This document shows positions 9,647 through 20,154 of a stretch of DNA of 64,000 bases, piece after piece. The translations under genes were made by a program, and so were the position numbers. This DNA comes from Erinaceus europaeus (taxonomy: Eukaryota > Chordata > Mammalia > Eulipotyphla > Erinaceidae), in the NCBI RefSeq assembly GCF_950295315.1, contig NC_080176.1, positions 29,908,109 through 29,972,108 on the forward strand, in the 5' to 3' direction. Below the pieces are notes generated by a model. That model had not been told where the DNA came from and did no database searches. It saw only the letters and a program-made list of their open reading frames with translations. Numbering within the stretch: position 1 is the first letter of the stretch; every line of letters starts with the position of its first letter.

Positions 9647-10018
9647 TGTCAGCCATGGCTCAAAGCCTGTCTTTTGCACCCGGCACCTTCTACACCTGGT
9701 GCCCATGCCTGGTGTAGGTGCTGACCTGGCATAGCCAAAGTACTGGTTGATGTTAATACTGACCAGACACACCTGATGTAATGACTGCTTGTGTCTAAGC
9801 TGATCATGTCTGTCAGCTGACAGTATAAAAAGGTTCAGCTGAGAACATGAAAGGGGCCTGGTAGCCTTGCATCCTGCCTGTGGCATCAGACTGACTCTCT
9901 GACTCTGTCTCTCTTCATCCATCCCTCCCCTCTCTTCTTTTGCTTTCTTCCACAGGCTATAGGTCTCATCTCCTTGAGACCCTCCCCTCGCCCTGCTTCA
10001 GCCCTCTGAACAGTGACA
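9647..10018 (+). mobile_element. Possible old solo LTR
   Basis: Bounded by TGTCA at the left and TGACA at the right. It has a TATA-like AGTATAAAAAGG at about 9822-9833 and a pyrimidine-rich 3' part, as LTR promoters often do. I see no flanking duplication and no second copy in the window, so it could equally be an unrelated promoter-like sequence. Confidence 0.3.
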
Positions 10019-10042
10019 CTTGGCTTGACAGTCACACATTTC

Positions 10043-10496
10043 TTTTTTTTAAATTTCTTTATTGAGAAATTAATGTTTTACATTCAACAGTAAATGCATA
10101 ACATTTCCCACTTTTACATATAACAATACAACCCCCACTAGGTCCTCTGTCATCCTTTTTGGACCTGTATTCTCCCCCCACCCCCACCCACCCCAGAGTC
10201 TTTTTCTTTGGTGCAATACGCCAATTCCAGTTCAGGTTTTACTTGTGTTTTCTCTTCTGATCTTATTTTTCAACTTCTGCCTGAGAGTGAGATCATCCCA
10301 TATTCATCCTTCTGTTTCTGACTTATTCACTTAACATGAACTTTTCAAGGTCCATCCAAGATCAGCTGAAAACAGTGGAGTCACCATTTTTAATAGCTGA
10401 GTAGTATTCCATTGTGTATATATACCACAACTTGCACAGCCACTCATCTGTTGTTGGACACCTGGGTTGCTTCCAGGTTTTGACTATTACAAATTG
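10043..10496 (-). mobile_element. L1-a LINE 3' end, antisense, with perfect 16-bp target duplication
   Basis: A T-rich start (TTTTTTTTAAATTTCTTTATTGAG) marks the antisense A tail. The body carries antisense LINE motifs such as GTAGTATTCCATTGTGTATA and CACTTAACATGAAC. GACAGTCACACATTTC flanks it at 10027-10042 and 10497-10512. It is 5'-truncated to about 450 bp. The exact duplication suggests a fairly recent insertion. Confidence 0.93.
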
Positions 10497-10530
10497 GACA
10501 GTCACACATTTCAAACTGAGCTAAGAAGAA

Positions 10531-10816
10531 TATTTATTTATTTATTTATTTATTTGCCTCCAGGGTTATTGCTGGAGCTCAGTGCCAACACTACATATCC
10601 ACTGCTCCTAGAGGCCATTTTTTCCCATTTGATTGGATAGGACAGAGAAAAATTGAGAGATGAGGGGGAGATAGAGAGGGGGATCGAAAGAGAGACACCT
10701 GCAGACCTGCTTCACCACTCGTGAAGTGATCCCAGGTGAAGAGCCAGGGACTTGAACCCAGGTCCTTGCACTTCGCAATATGTGTGCTTAACCTGATGCA
10801 CCACCACCCGGCCCCC
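10531..10816 (-). mobile_element. tRNA-derived SINE, A2 subtype
   Basis: It starts with (TTTA)n and the complement of the 3' module (CCTCCAGGGTTATTGC, then CACTGCTCCTAGAGGCCA). It contains CACCTGCAGACCTGCTTCACC and ends GATGCACCACCACCCGGCCCC. Confidence 0.95.
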
Positions 10817-13140
10817 TGAGAAGACATTTCACAGCAAGTGTTTATATATTGTGTTTGCCCTCTGCTTTTAGTCATTGGCTGGAAGATAGACTTGGGGCGT
10901 TTCCATTCAGGGAAGTGGGTCAGAGGACAGGCACCAAGACCAATACCCCAGACCTTAGGCAGGTAGTTATTAGCAAACCTAACGTGAACTTGTAAATACC
11001 TTACAGCTGCTGGCTTTAGGAAGTTGCGAATCATCTATCTTCTATGGCTCCGAGGACAATTGAGGGGTGAAAAAACAATTCTCAGCAGATAAATGGAGGT
11101 TTGGTCATGTTCAGCTGGTGAACCTCCTTGAAACACACAGCATAACCCATGCTTGGGCCTCTGTGCTTAGAGACTGGAGAGCCAAAGGCCTGATCTAGTT
11201 CACCCAGCTGTCTGTCTCTTTGATTATACCTTATGCCATGACCATGTTCTAAATCTGACCCAGCTTCCCACCCTTTAAATAGATATGTGTGCAACTATGT
11301 TTTAATCTCTGATTCACTTAAGTACCCATACTGTGCTGGAGATCCAAGGCCATAGTTACTGTTTCCATGGGAATACATCTCATGGTGTCTCATTCCACCC
11401 CATCTTCTTCCTTTCTATTGTAATGTCACTTCCACAACTCTCCTGGGCATGTACATCTTCATGGAATGATCTATCTCCATGACAAGCTAACCTGCCCTCC
11501 AGTCTTCAGTCTCCAACTTCAAGAAGACACCATAGTCTCAAGTAATGCTCATTCCTGTTTTTGTGCTGACTTAGAAAGATAGGACTCACAGTGATGGCAG
11601 GCAGTGACTTGGAGTGCTCAACACCTTTTTAATCCATCATTGAATGCACATACACCACCACCCCCAAGAAAGAGAGGAAATCTGTAGAATGACAAGTGGG
11701 AATTGCCCTACTCCCTTTTGTCTTCACAGTGAAGAGTCAATAGTTGAATACAGTATACAGCAGATAGTTTTTGGCTTGGTGGTACCAGTTACGAGTTGAA
11801 GTGCCTTTCGAGGAAGACCATAACCTACCTCTCCAAGGTCACCTTTCAGCAAGATAGGGGAGATGATCATTGCTTTGTAGGGTCATTGTACCAGAAAACA
11901 GAACTATCCTTTTGAAGATTCTTCCTAAGGATCTTTGTGTAGGGGATGCTGGCAAGAGCAATCCCTTTCTCACCTCTTGACTTTCAATAAGAGGACCAGA
12001 GGCACCGAATAATAGAAAAAAACATCTCTTTGAAGTCAGCCAGACTTGGGGATTCAGTCATCTAGCACCCATCACCTCCCTGTGCTTTTTCTCCCTAACT
12101 GAACCTCTTGGCCTGCCCATGGGAGACATAAGTCTTGCCTCATTAACTGATGGTTGGTTCTGACACAGGGGCTAAACATGGGCTAAATGTCAATTCTCTC
12201 TATGTAACCTGAGGAGGGTTAGTTAACCTTTCTAGGTCTGCATCTCTCTCAACGTAAAACCAAGAGTGTTGGGGGGGCAAGGGGGAAGGGCATTGACAAG
12301 CTCCTCCTTGAATTTCCTTCCAACTTGAACATGCAGAGAACCAGTGGCTTGGAGCCTCCCAGGGGATATGCTAATGGGTCGCATTACACTGAAGACTTGG
12401 ATGTCATATTATGATTGGTAGTGCAGCCTCCTGCAACTCCCCCTGCTCTCCCCCTCTCAGAATTCCCTATTGTTCTGAGTGCAATGAATAATCCAACACA
12501 ACACATGCTCTGTCTGAGCCCTGGCCCTGACCATACCCGGGGCAGCCAGAGGCGATGTTGTCAAGCTAGATCAGGCTGCTGTCACTAGCTCCCATCCCCT
12601 CCCATGTCCCCTGCTCAGGGAAATGTGCTCACTTACCTCATCATCCCTCAGTAGGGCCAACACCACATGTTCTAACTATTTCCTGTCCCCCAGAGCTTTA
12701 AAATCCACCTTTTGTTCCCTTCCTTGGGGACACAGCATGCTCTCTGTCAATCTTCCGGCATGAATTATTTGAGTACAGATTATTTGCTTCAACAGGGGAG
12801 TGAGACAGAGGACATCTCACATGGAGCCCTTAATCATGGAGGGAAGGGATTTTAACGTGCCATTGTAAATGGGAAAACAGCAAGTGTGAAAACAAGAATA
12901 GAATCACTTTCTTTTTTGAAAAGAGAGAGTGCAGTATTCACTGGAGTGAGACAGGAGGGCTTTGTAGAAGGCTAGTGTTTGAGCTGTGCCACTTGGTAGG
13001 ATTGGATAAGCCACAAAAGAAAGTTAGAGTATCAAGGACAAAGAGAAATATATAAACAAACACACTGAGTGATCCAGATAAGGTACATGCCTTGCCATAC
13101 ACCATGTAGAAGGTGCCAGGACAATAGAGGAAACTCATGT
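10817..13140. other. Longest repeat-poor stretch in the window
   Basis: About 2.3 kb without SINE or LINE signatures. It holds a G run (12271-12277), scattered short frames and no credible exon chain. The part at 12,720-12,800 has GGCATGAATTATTTGAGTAC followed by AGATTATTTGCTTC and might be non-coding conserved DNA. Nothing more can be said from sequence alone. Confidence 0.45.
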
Positions 13141-13148
13141 GATGTGGT

Positions 13149-13201
13149 CTCTCTCTCTCTCTCTCTCTCTCTGTGTCTCTCTGTCTCTCTCTGTGTCTCT
13201 T

Positions 13202-13233
<32 letters not shown>
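13149..13233 (+). repeat. (CT)n then (CA)n compound microsatellite
   Basis: CT-rich tract with periodic TGTGTCTCT interruptions, switching to a short CACACA run at about 13219-13233. Confidence 0.93.
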
Positions 13234-13315
13234 ACAATCTATCAATCTAAGTGAAAAAGTCCAGGAGTGCTGAAATCATCCATGTATGAGACTTCAGCCT
13301 TACCAGAAGAAAACT

Positions 13316-13590
13316 GAATGGGACCAGTGGTGGTGCACCCAAATGAGTACACCAATTACCACATACAAAGACTGGACCCAGGTTCAAGACCCTGGTCCCC
13401 ATCTGCACGTGAGAAGCTTCACAAGCAGGGAAGCAGGTCTGTAGATCTCTTTCTTTCCCCCTTCCTATCTCCCCTTCCCCTCTCAATTTCTCTCTGCCCT
13501 GTCAAATAAAAAGGGGGAAAAATGTCCACCAAGAGTGGTTGATTCTTCATGTAGGACTGAGTCCCAGTGGATTCTAGTAGTAAAAAAGAC
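13316..13590 (+). mobile_element. tRNA-derived SINE, A2 subtype, diverged
   Basis: GACCAGTGGTGGTGCACCC, GGTTCAAGACCC, GTGAGAAGCTTCACAAGC and GCCCTGTCAAATAAAAAG are visible. A decayed 3' module then leads into a GAAA tract. Confidence 0.85.
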
Positions 13591-13638
13591 AGAAAGAGAA
13601 AGAGAGGAAGAAAGAAAGAAAGAAAGAGAGAAAGAAAG
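13591..13638 (+). repeat. (GAAA)n at a SINE tail
   Basis: GAAA and GAGA repeats between two SINEs of the same orientation. Confidence 0.92.
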
Positions 13639-13872
13639 GGGGTGCTGGGTGGTGGCTCACCTGGTTGAGTGCACATATCACAGTGCACAAGGACCTGGAC
13701 TCAAGCCCCCTGTCCCCATTCCCCACCTGTGGAAGGAAAAGCTTCATGAGTGGAGAAGCAAGGCTGCAGGTGTCTCTCTTCTTCTCTATCTCCCATTCTT
13801 CTCCATTTCTGGCTGTTCCTATCCAATAAATAAAGATAATAAAAAAGGAAAAACATCTAAAAGTGTCATAAA
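13639..13872 (+). mobile_element. tRNA-derived SINE, A1 subtype
   Basis: GGTGCTGGGTGGTGGCTCACC, GTTGAGTGCACATATCACA, CTCAAGCCCCC, AAGCTTCATGAGTGG and the CTATCCAATAAATAAAGAT end are present. Confidence 0.93.
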
Positions 13873-13883
13873 ACAAAGATAGA

Positions 13884-14265
13884 GGGGGTCTGGCAGTAGT
13901 GCAGTGTTAGGTTAAGCGCACGTGGTACAAAGCTCAAGGACCAGCTGAAGGATCCCGGTTTGAGCCCCCGGCTCCCCACCTGCAGGGGAGTCGCTTCACA
14001 GGCGGTGAAGCAGGTCTGCAGGTGTCTGTCTTTCCCTCCTCCTCTCTGTCTTCCTCTCCCTCTCTTCATTTCTCTCTGTCCTATCTAACAATGAAGGACA
14101 TCAACAACAACAATAATAATTACAACAAGGCTACAACAACAAGGACAACAAAAGGGGAAAAATGGCCTCCAGGAGCAGTGGATTCATGATGCAGGCACCA
14201 AGCCCCAGCAATAACTCTGGAGGCAAAAATAAATAAATAAATAAGATAAAGATAAAGAAAGAAAG
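13884..14265 (+). mobile_element. tRNA-derived SINE, longest form (A3 linker plus A2 module)
   Basis: This copy has every segment: head with GGTTAAGCGCACGTGG, box B GGTTTGAGCCCC and the GGGGAGTCGCTTCACAGG segment. The CAACAA-rich linker ends ACAACAAAAGGGG and is followed directly by the CCAGGAGCAGTGGATTC module and an (AAAT)n tail. It shows how the A2 and A3 subtypes could derive from one ancestor. Confidence 0.95.
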
Positions 14266-14564
14266 AAGAAACTTGAATGAGAAGTATACAGTGAATTTCA
14301 GAAACGGAATAATCTGATTTGCCTGTGATGTGTGATGGAGTAATAAATGAAGCCAGCAAAGCTGAAGCCTTAGCATGAAATGCCTGGGAAGTCTAATTAA
14401 GGATTTTTTTTTCAATTGACAATTGAGAGCGATTGAAGGTCATGAGAGGTGGGTAGGGAGGAGCAAAGCAGACAATGTTCGTAACTGAAAGACTCCACAA
14501 GCCACTTGTGAGCAGTGTGAAGCAGAAACAGAAAGTAGGGAGACAAGCTGGAAAATCTCAGCCC
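14266..14564. other. Unassigned sequence between SINEs
   Basis: No repeat signature recognised. It contains the upstream target of the SINE at 14581. Confidence 0.4.
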
Positions 14565-14580
14565 AAGAAAGAGTCTTGAG

Positions 14581-14852
14581 GGGAGTCGGGCTGTAGCGCA
14601 GTAGGTTAAGCACAGGTGGCGCAAAGTGCAAGGACCGGCGTAAGGATCCCGGTTCGAGCCCCCAGCTCCCCACCTGCAGGGGAGTTGCTTCACAAGTGGT
14701 GAAGCAGGTCTGCAGGTGTCTATCTTTCTCTCCCTCTCTCTGTCTTCCCCCATCTCTCTCCATTTCTCTCTGTCCTATTCAACAATGACAACAACAAGAA
14801 AACAACAAGGGCAACAAAAGGGGATAAATAAATAAAATAAATATATAAAAAA
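14581..14852 (+). mobile_element. tRNA-derived SINE, A3 subtype, with perfect 16-bp target duplication
   Basis: GGGAGTCGGGCTGTAGCGCA head, box B GGTTCGAGCCC and GGGGAGTTGCTTCACAAG precede a CAACAA linker ending GGGCAACAAAAGGGG and an AAATAA tail. AAGAAAGAGTCTTGAG flanks it at 14565-14580 and 14853-14868. One of the youngest-looking SINEs here. Confidence 0.96.
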
Positions 14853-14868
14853 AAGAAAGAGTCTTGAG

Positions 14869-15746
14869 GCCAGAGACAGTGAGAACATGCAGGGGGATGG
14901 AGGGAGCTGTGCAGCTCTTGGCTATGAAGGCAGAACACAAAGCATTATGCAAGGAAGCCATATTGTCTACTGCTGGCTTCTTCAGATGGACAACCTAACA
15001 TGTGACCAAGAGGCAGACGAACAAGTACTTAACCAAGTGCGCCACTGCCCGGCCCCAAACCAACGATTTATTTTGAGGGCTGGAAGATATTTACTCTCTT
15101 GCAGCTTCAGATCCATAGAGGAGCAAAACAGAGTGAGGAGAGTGGGTAGGGAGACTGAAATCCATTTTCCAGACATTGAGTGTTTGGTACCTTTGAGATG
15201 ATTGACAAAATAAGTATGGGATCTCAAATTCAGGAGGAGGGAACGATTGTGAAAACCCACACAGGAGAGTCAACTGAACACAAGATAGTGGCATCAGATG
15301 CTTGTAGGATTGTACAAAGAAGGGACAGAAGGGAAGACCACAGAGAGTTACACAAATGGACTCCACAGTGGAAAAAGATTCAGAGAAGTGTAAAAACTAG
15401 GTGCCAGAGAGTTAACACAATAGAAGGATGAGAAGCAAAGGGATTCTAGATGTGGTCCTATAATAATGATAATGATAATAATAACAACAACTTCAGCTTT
15501 CTCCTAAAATAATACCTTGACCTGCAGTCCCTGGACTCGTCTGTAGGGGGGGAGCAGTTCCAGACAGGCAGCACTGCCTTCTCCCTCAAGAGACTCAGCC
15601 CTGGGTTTTGCTCAAGTGGGAGGATTTCCAGACTCATCTCTCCTCTTTGTCTACCCCCCACCCTCCAATAGAGCAACTTGGTGGGTGTGGAGAGATGGCA
15701 AGTCTTGCTTTCAACAGAATCTCTCTCAGAAGACTGTAGATGCATA
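14869..15746. other. Unassigned; contains a 34-bp SINE-head scrap
   Basis: At 15023-15056 the complement of a SINE A head (CTTAACCAAGTGCGCCACTG, then CCCGGCCCC) stands alone without a body. The rest shows no repeat or exon signature. A short (AAT)n run lies at about 15460-15490. Confidence 0.45.
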
Positions 15747-16450
15747 GATTATACAGGCTCCTGTGCTGAGTATGTGACTCAGATCAGATAGATGGGGTAT
15801 AAAGTTACTGGTATATATATACTTTTCCCATATTTGGAAGCTTCTATGCCCTGGTTCAGCTTTCTAGTCCCATTCCCAACTCCGACACCATCTCCCCAGA
15901 CCTTTAGCCCACCTGCATGTTAGCTGTCGGACTCAGGCAAAATTAGTAGTCACAGGCCCCTTGGAATATACCTAACATAGACTTCCTATCTTCTTCCAAT
16001 ATGAAGACCCAAAATTTCACCTGCTATATTATTACCTCTAAAGGTTCCTGATTATTAAACAAATTGTTCTTCTTTATATCTTGATGCTTTTCAGCCATTA
16101 AGCTTCTGATGCTACTATGACATCATCCTGACTTCCTTGGGCAGACAACCTCACCAATGTGTCCTGGAACTCCACCTCTCCAGAGCTCTTCCCCACTAAG
16201 GAAAGATAGAAACAGGCTGGGGTATGTACGGAACCACCTGCCAATGCCCATGTCCAACAGAGAACAATTACAGAAGCCAGACCTTCCACCTTTAGCACCC
16301 CACAATAATCCTGGGTCCATATTCCCAGAGGGATAAAGAACAGGGAAGCTATCAAGGGAGCGGATTGGATATGAAGCTCTGGGGGTGGGCAAATGTACCC
16401 CTCTTATCCTATATTCTTATCAATATTTCCATTTTATAAATAAAAAATAA
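15747..16450 (+). mobile_element. L1-b LINE 3'-end copy, long form
   Basis: It runs from ACAGGCTCCTGTGCTGAGTA through TTTTCCCATATTTGGAAGC, CCTTGGAATATACCTAAC, GACAACCTCACCAATGTG and CATATTCCCAGAGGGATAAAG to TTCCATTTTATAAATAAAAA. The stretch before about 16360 is collinear with the copies at 31230 and 45280. It lies in the 3' non-coding part of a LINE, with no reverse transcriptase left. Confidence 0.75.
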
Positions 16451-16944
16451 AGGATATAAGAATAAGCAAATCATAGACATTCACCATTATTTTCCAAATG
16501 GAAGCCTGGCATTCTCACATATGGAAGACCCTGTGTCTGACCCCCTACACCCACATGAAACCAAAGTGTCAGCCCAGACGCCTGTTCTGTGCTAAGCTCT
16601 GGCATGGTGACCACCATCCCCTGGGGATGTGACTGTACCTTGGTCCCTGGAGAGATCTCCCCCAGAACACCCTCTGACACACACAATGGTCTCTCAGCCT
16701 CTCCCTCACATTTCAGAGCAGGCTCCTCCATTTGTCATCCAAGCAAAGCCCGGTTGTCATGGTGATACTCCCCATTATTCCATCAGGCAGTCCAGGTGCA
16801 CCATGGAACCCTCACCTCCTCTCTGTTCCTCCTGCCTCTGCTCTGTCCTCATCTACACTGAGGCCACCTGCCACCTGCACAGCCCATACCTGATTCTCTC
16901 CTGCAGAAACACCCAAGGATGGTCACTTTTAAAGACTTAATCTA
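16451..16944. other. No recognisable repeat or gene
   Basis: GC-moderate sequence. The 103-codon frame at 16629-16940 has no domain, and no splice context was recognised. Confidence 0.4.
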
Positions 16945-17065
16945 TCTGAGGAGACAGTCTGGAGGTTCTGCAAGAAGACTCCCATGTTGGAGGTTCTGAG
17001 GTCACAGGTTCAAGCTCCAGCACCGCCTGAATGAAGTCAGAGCCTGGTGCAGATAAAAAAAAAAA
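16945..17065 (+). mobile_element. SINE, B family, diverged
   Basis: ATCTGAGGAGACAGTCTGGAG, TTCTGCAAGAAGACTCCCATG and AGGTTCAAGCTCCAGCACCGCC are followed by an A run. Confidence 0.75.
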
Positions 17066-17985
17066 TCATCTGAGAAGCAGCTGTCAAGGAAAGAGAGAGA
17101 GAGAGAGGCTCAGGACTGGGGCTCAGAAGCGGATAGGAGGAATCCAAGGACCAATCTCAGAGAAGGGAATGTTTGTTTCATGTGAGTAAATCTTTCTGCC
17201 TGCAGTTTTGTTAGATTTTTCTTTTTCCCTGGCACTCCAGAAGCAGGGAGAAAAAATGATTTATTTGATTCTGAGGACACCAAATATTTGCACACCTTGC
17301 AGTTGACCTGAAGCTCTCCTGGCGGTGTGTCTGTGACCTTGGTGTGGGGGGGGGGACTGTACAGGGGAGGGTGCAGACAAGTGAAACAACCCAGTGAGCA
17401 AGGTCAGCTTCCCCCCACTGCTGTTTCTTCAGCTCTGGCCTGAGTGGTCCCAGAGAGATTAATGAGTCAGCAAAGATAATTTGGCTGTGCGCCACAATCA
17501 ACTGCTATTGTCATCCTTCCTGCCTGGTCAAAGTCCTGAGGCCATGCCCACCCTCATCAGCCAGGTGAGGGACCAGCCCTCTGGGGCAGGTGCTGCAGGA
17601 CCTGGGGGGCTGGGGGTGACTTTTGTGTGGGGAGACCCAATACCCAGGACGTCTGTCTGGGAAGCCTGCTGACTGCTCCTAAGCTATGCTCCTCTTCTGG
17701 GAGCAGCCAAGAAAGGTGGAAACCCTAGTGGGGAGACATCATGTCTCAGAGTAGAGAGGACCAAGTGTGACAAGTGCTTGGTCAAAGGCAAAGATGGTGT
17801 TCACTGAGCAGCTAAGAGTTCACACCTGCCGCGGGGCAGAAGGAAAGGCCTAACTTAGGTAAACATGAGGTCCTGGCTTGCATCTCTAGCAACACAAGTG
17901 ACAGTGATGCTCTGGCCTTTGGCTCATAAAATAAGACTATATAAATCATTAGGGGAACTGAGAGAGAGAGAGGGAGAGAGACACC
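17066..17985. other. Mostly unassigned single-copy-looking sequence
   Basis: Contains a G run at 17347-17355. At about 17440-17530, GATTAATGAGTCAGCAAAGA holds a TGAGTCAGCA Maf/AP-1-type site, followed by GATAATTTGGCTGTGCGCC. A possible decayed SINE tail lies near 17870-17940. No exon was recognised. Confidence 0.4.
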
Positions 17986-18072
17986 ACATCTATCTCCAGA
18001 TATTTTGACAGGAGAGAGAACACATCTATCTGCCCACAGATATTTGGACAGGAGGGAGAGAGAGGAGGGAGG

Positions 18073-18132
<60 letters not shown>

Positions 18133-18170
18133 AGATCTGCCTAGCCCCAGATATGTGGACACAGGAGTAA
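17986..18170 (+). repeat. Degenerate ~44-bp minisatellite interrupted by (GA)n
   Basis: The motif CACATCTATCTGCCCACAGA followed by TATTTGGACAGGAG recurs near 17987, 18021 and, more diverged, 18133. A (GGGA) and (GA)n run occupies about 18056-18130 between the second and third copies. Confidence 0.8.
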
Positions 18171-18302
18171 CCTGTCCTGATTGCAGCTATGAGGAAATCC
18201 AGAGCCTCCCCCTAAAAAGCCTACAGCTCCTCCAGGTCTTGGGTTCCCCTGGTCTTTCCTGTCTCCCAGAATCTGGATCCTTGAGGAATCTCTGAAGGAG
18301 AA

Positions 18303-18465
18303 GCTGTAGGGGCTGAGGAGATAGCACAGTGTTTCTGCAAAAGACTTTCATGACCAAAGTACCAAAGGTCCCAGGTTCAACCCCCAGCACCACTATAAAT
18401 CAGAGTTCATCAGTGCTCTGGTCTTTCTCTTTGTATGTCTCTTTCATGAAAATAATATATATGTA
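18303..18465 (+). mobile_element. SINE, B family
   Basis: GGGGCTGAGGAGATAGCACAG, TTCTGCAAAAGACTTTCATG, AGGTTCAACCCCCAGCACC and TCAGTGCTCTGGTC are followed by a pyrimidine-rich end and ATGAAAATAAT. Confidence 0.88.
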
Positions 18466-18469
18466 TATG

Positions 18470-18760
18470 TTAGCTCCCCCCAAGAAAAAATAAAGAAGAA
18501 GTTGAGAAATAAGAACAGAAAGGAGAAACACAAAGTAGAACTTAGACTGGGTTTGATATATTGCACTGAAGCTAAGAACTCAGGTGTGAGGGGAGGGCTT
18601 TTAGGTCCTGGTGCATGATGGTGGAGGAGGAGAATCTAGGCTGGGTGGTGACTATTTTGCCAAAAAAAAAAAACCCAGAGATTTTTATCCACGTATCAAC
18701 AACTGGCTGGATTTATTGTAAACCATTAATCCCCCAAATAAATAAATTTGAAAAAAATAA
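18470..18760 (+). mobile_element. L1-a LINE 3' end
   Basis: Sense copy: GAGAAATAAGAACAGAAAGG, AAACACAAAGTAGAACTTAG, a TTGCACTGAAGCTAAG decayed form, GTAAACCATTAATCCCCCAA and an AAATAAATAAATTTG tail. An A run interrupts it at 18661-18672. Confidence 0.75.
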
Positions 18761-19464
18761 AGCATGTGTAGCAAGAATATTTTGTCTTTATTATCTTCCA
18801 AAAAGCTTGGTGAAAAGTGTCAGGACACAGGGGAGAAAGACAAGGGGTGTATTCATTCGGGAGTGAAATAAAAGAAGCATTTAAAGAAGTAGCAGTGTGC
18901 GTGTGTGTGTGTTCAATAGAATTTGTTTCTTCGACTGCCTGTAGGTTCATGGTCAAGCTGAATGGAGAGTCAGATTTGTCTCTAGCTCTTTCCCCAGGCC
19001 CCCTAGGTGCCCCTGCCCACCCCAGCCCCCCACTCCCACCCCACAGTGTCCAGATCCTGAGCAGTTACTGAACTTGATAGACCTGTGCTCACGCATCATT
19101 ATCACCCTAAGGCTCTGCTCTCATGGTGTGCATTCTATATGATCAGACAAATGGCAAATGATGGACATCTGCCCTGCAGTGCTTTCCAGAAGGGCCTCAC
19201 TGCTCCACAAACACTCCGTGTTCTACCTGTCCATCCCCCCACCCCTACCCCCCCAACCACTGCCACCTGCTAATCTTTTCACCGTCTGCGCATTTCAGCA
19301 TTTTTCCAGAATGTTCTATCCTTGGAACCACAAGCCTTTTCAGGTTGCCTGTCAATTCAATAGATGAGCATTTGTGTTTTTTACCATGTGGAATATGAGT
19401 TCATCAGAATACACTTAACTACACTCAAAAGATCTTTTCCTTGAGTTAATTTTCTAATGTATTT
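18761..19464. other. No recognisable repeat or gene
   Basis: Mixed DNA with a short GT run (18898-18913) and a C-rich patch near 19230-19255. No supported feature. Confidence 0.4.
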
Positions 19465-19790
19465 TTATTTAAAAAACAGGGTTTTTATTGATTTAATAAT
19501 TATCAACAAGATCATAGGATAAGAGAGGTCCCATCCCCTCCATTAGAAAATCCCCTATTCTTTATCCCTCTGGGAGTATGGACCCAGGATCATTATGGGG
19601 TGCAGAAGGTGTGAGGTCTGGCTTCTGTAATTGCTTCTCCACTGAACACGGACATTTGCAGGTTAATCCATACTCCCAACCTGTTTCTATCTTTCCCTAG
19701 TGGGGCAGGGCTCTGGAGAGGTGAGATTCTAGGACACATTGGTGAGGTCGTCTGCCCTGGAAAGTCAGGTTGGCATCATGGTAACATAGA
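19465..19790 (-). mobile_element. L1-b LINE 3' end, antisense
   Basis: Reads antisense from the tail (TTTTTATTTAAAAAACAGGG, then ATAGGATAAGAGAGG) through TTTATCCCTCTGGGAGTATG, CTGGCTTCTGTAATTGCTTC and CCAACCTGTTTCTATCTTTCC to GGTGAGGTCGTCTGCCC. Confidence 0.85.
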
Positions 19791-19839
19791 CGGAGGGATA
19801 CAAACCTTCTCAGACAAGCAACAGTTTAATTAAGGAGAT

Positions 19840-20112
19840 GTTTGTTTTATTTTAATGAGGGAGAGAAATAGAGGGATGGAGGGAGAGAGACACCAAAACA
19901 CTGCTAAACTCTGGCTTATGGTAATGACGGGATTGACCTTTAGAGCCTCTTGCATGAAAGTTTTGCTTTTGCTTTTGCTTTTTTTTTTTTTCTTTACCAG
20001 ATCACAGCTCAGCTCTGGCTGACAGCGGTGCAGGGGATTGAACCTGAGACTTTGAAGCCTCAGGCATGAGAGACTTTTTGCATAATCATTATGCTATCTA
20101 TCCTTCACCTTT
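19840..20112 (-). mobile_element. Two adjacent antisense B-family SINEs
   Basis: The left one (about 19840-19980) is diverged: ATTTTAATGAGGGAGAGAAA, then TGCATGAAAGTTTTGC. The right one (about 19983-20112) is clear: GATCACAGCTCAGCTCTGGC, GGGGATTGAACCTGAGACTT and GCATAATCATTATGCTATC. Confidence 0.75.
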
Positions 20113-20154
20113 GAAAGTTTTTTTTTGTATAACCATTATCCTGTCTCCCCTGCC

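Noticed and set aside
14581..14660. tRNA gene call from box A and box B motifs
   Set aside because: It is the tRNA-like head of a SINE with a 16-bp target duplication and a long tail. No acceptor-stem pairing or free 3' end. The same holds for all SINE heads here.
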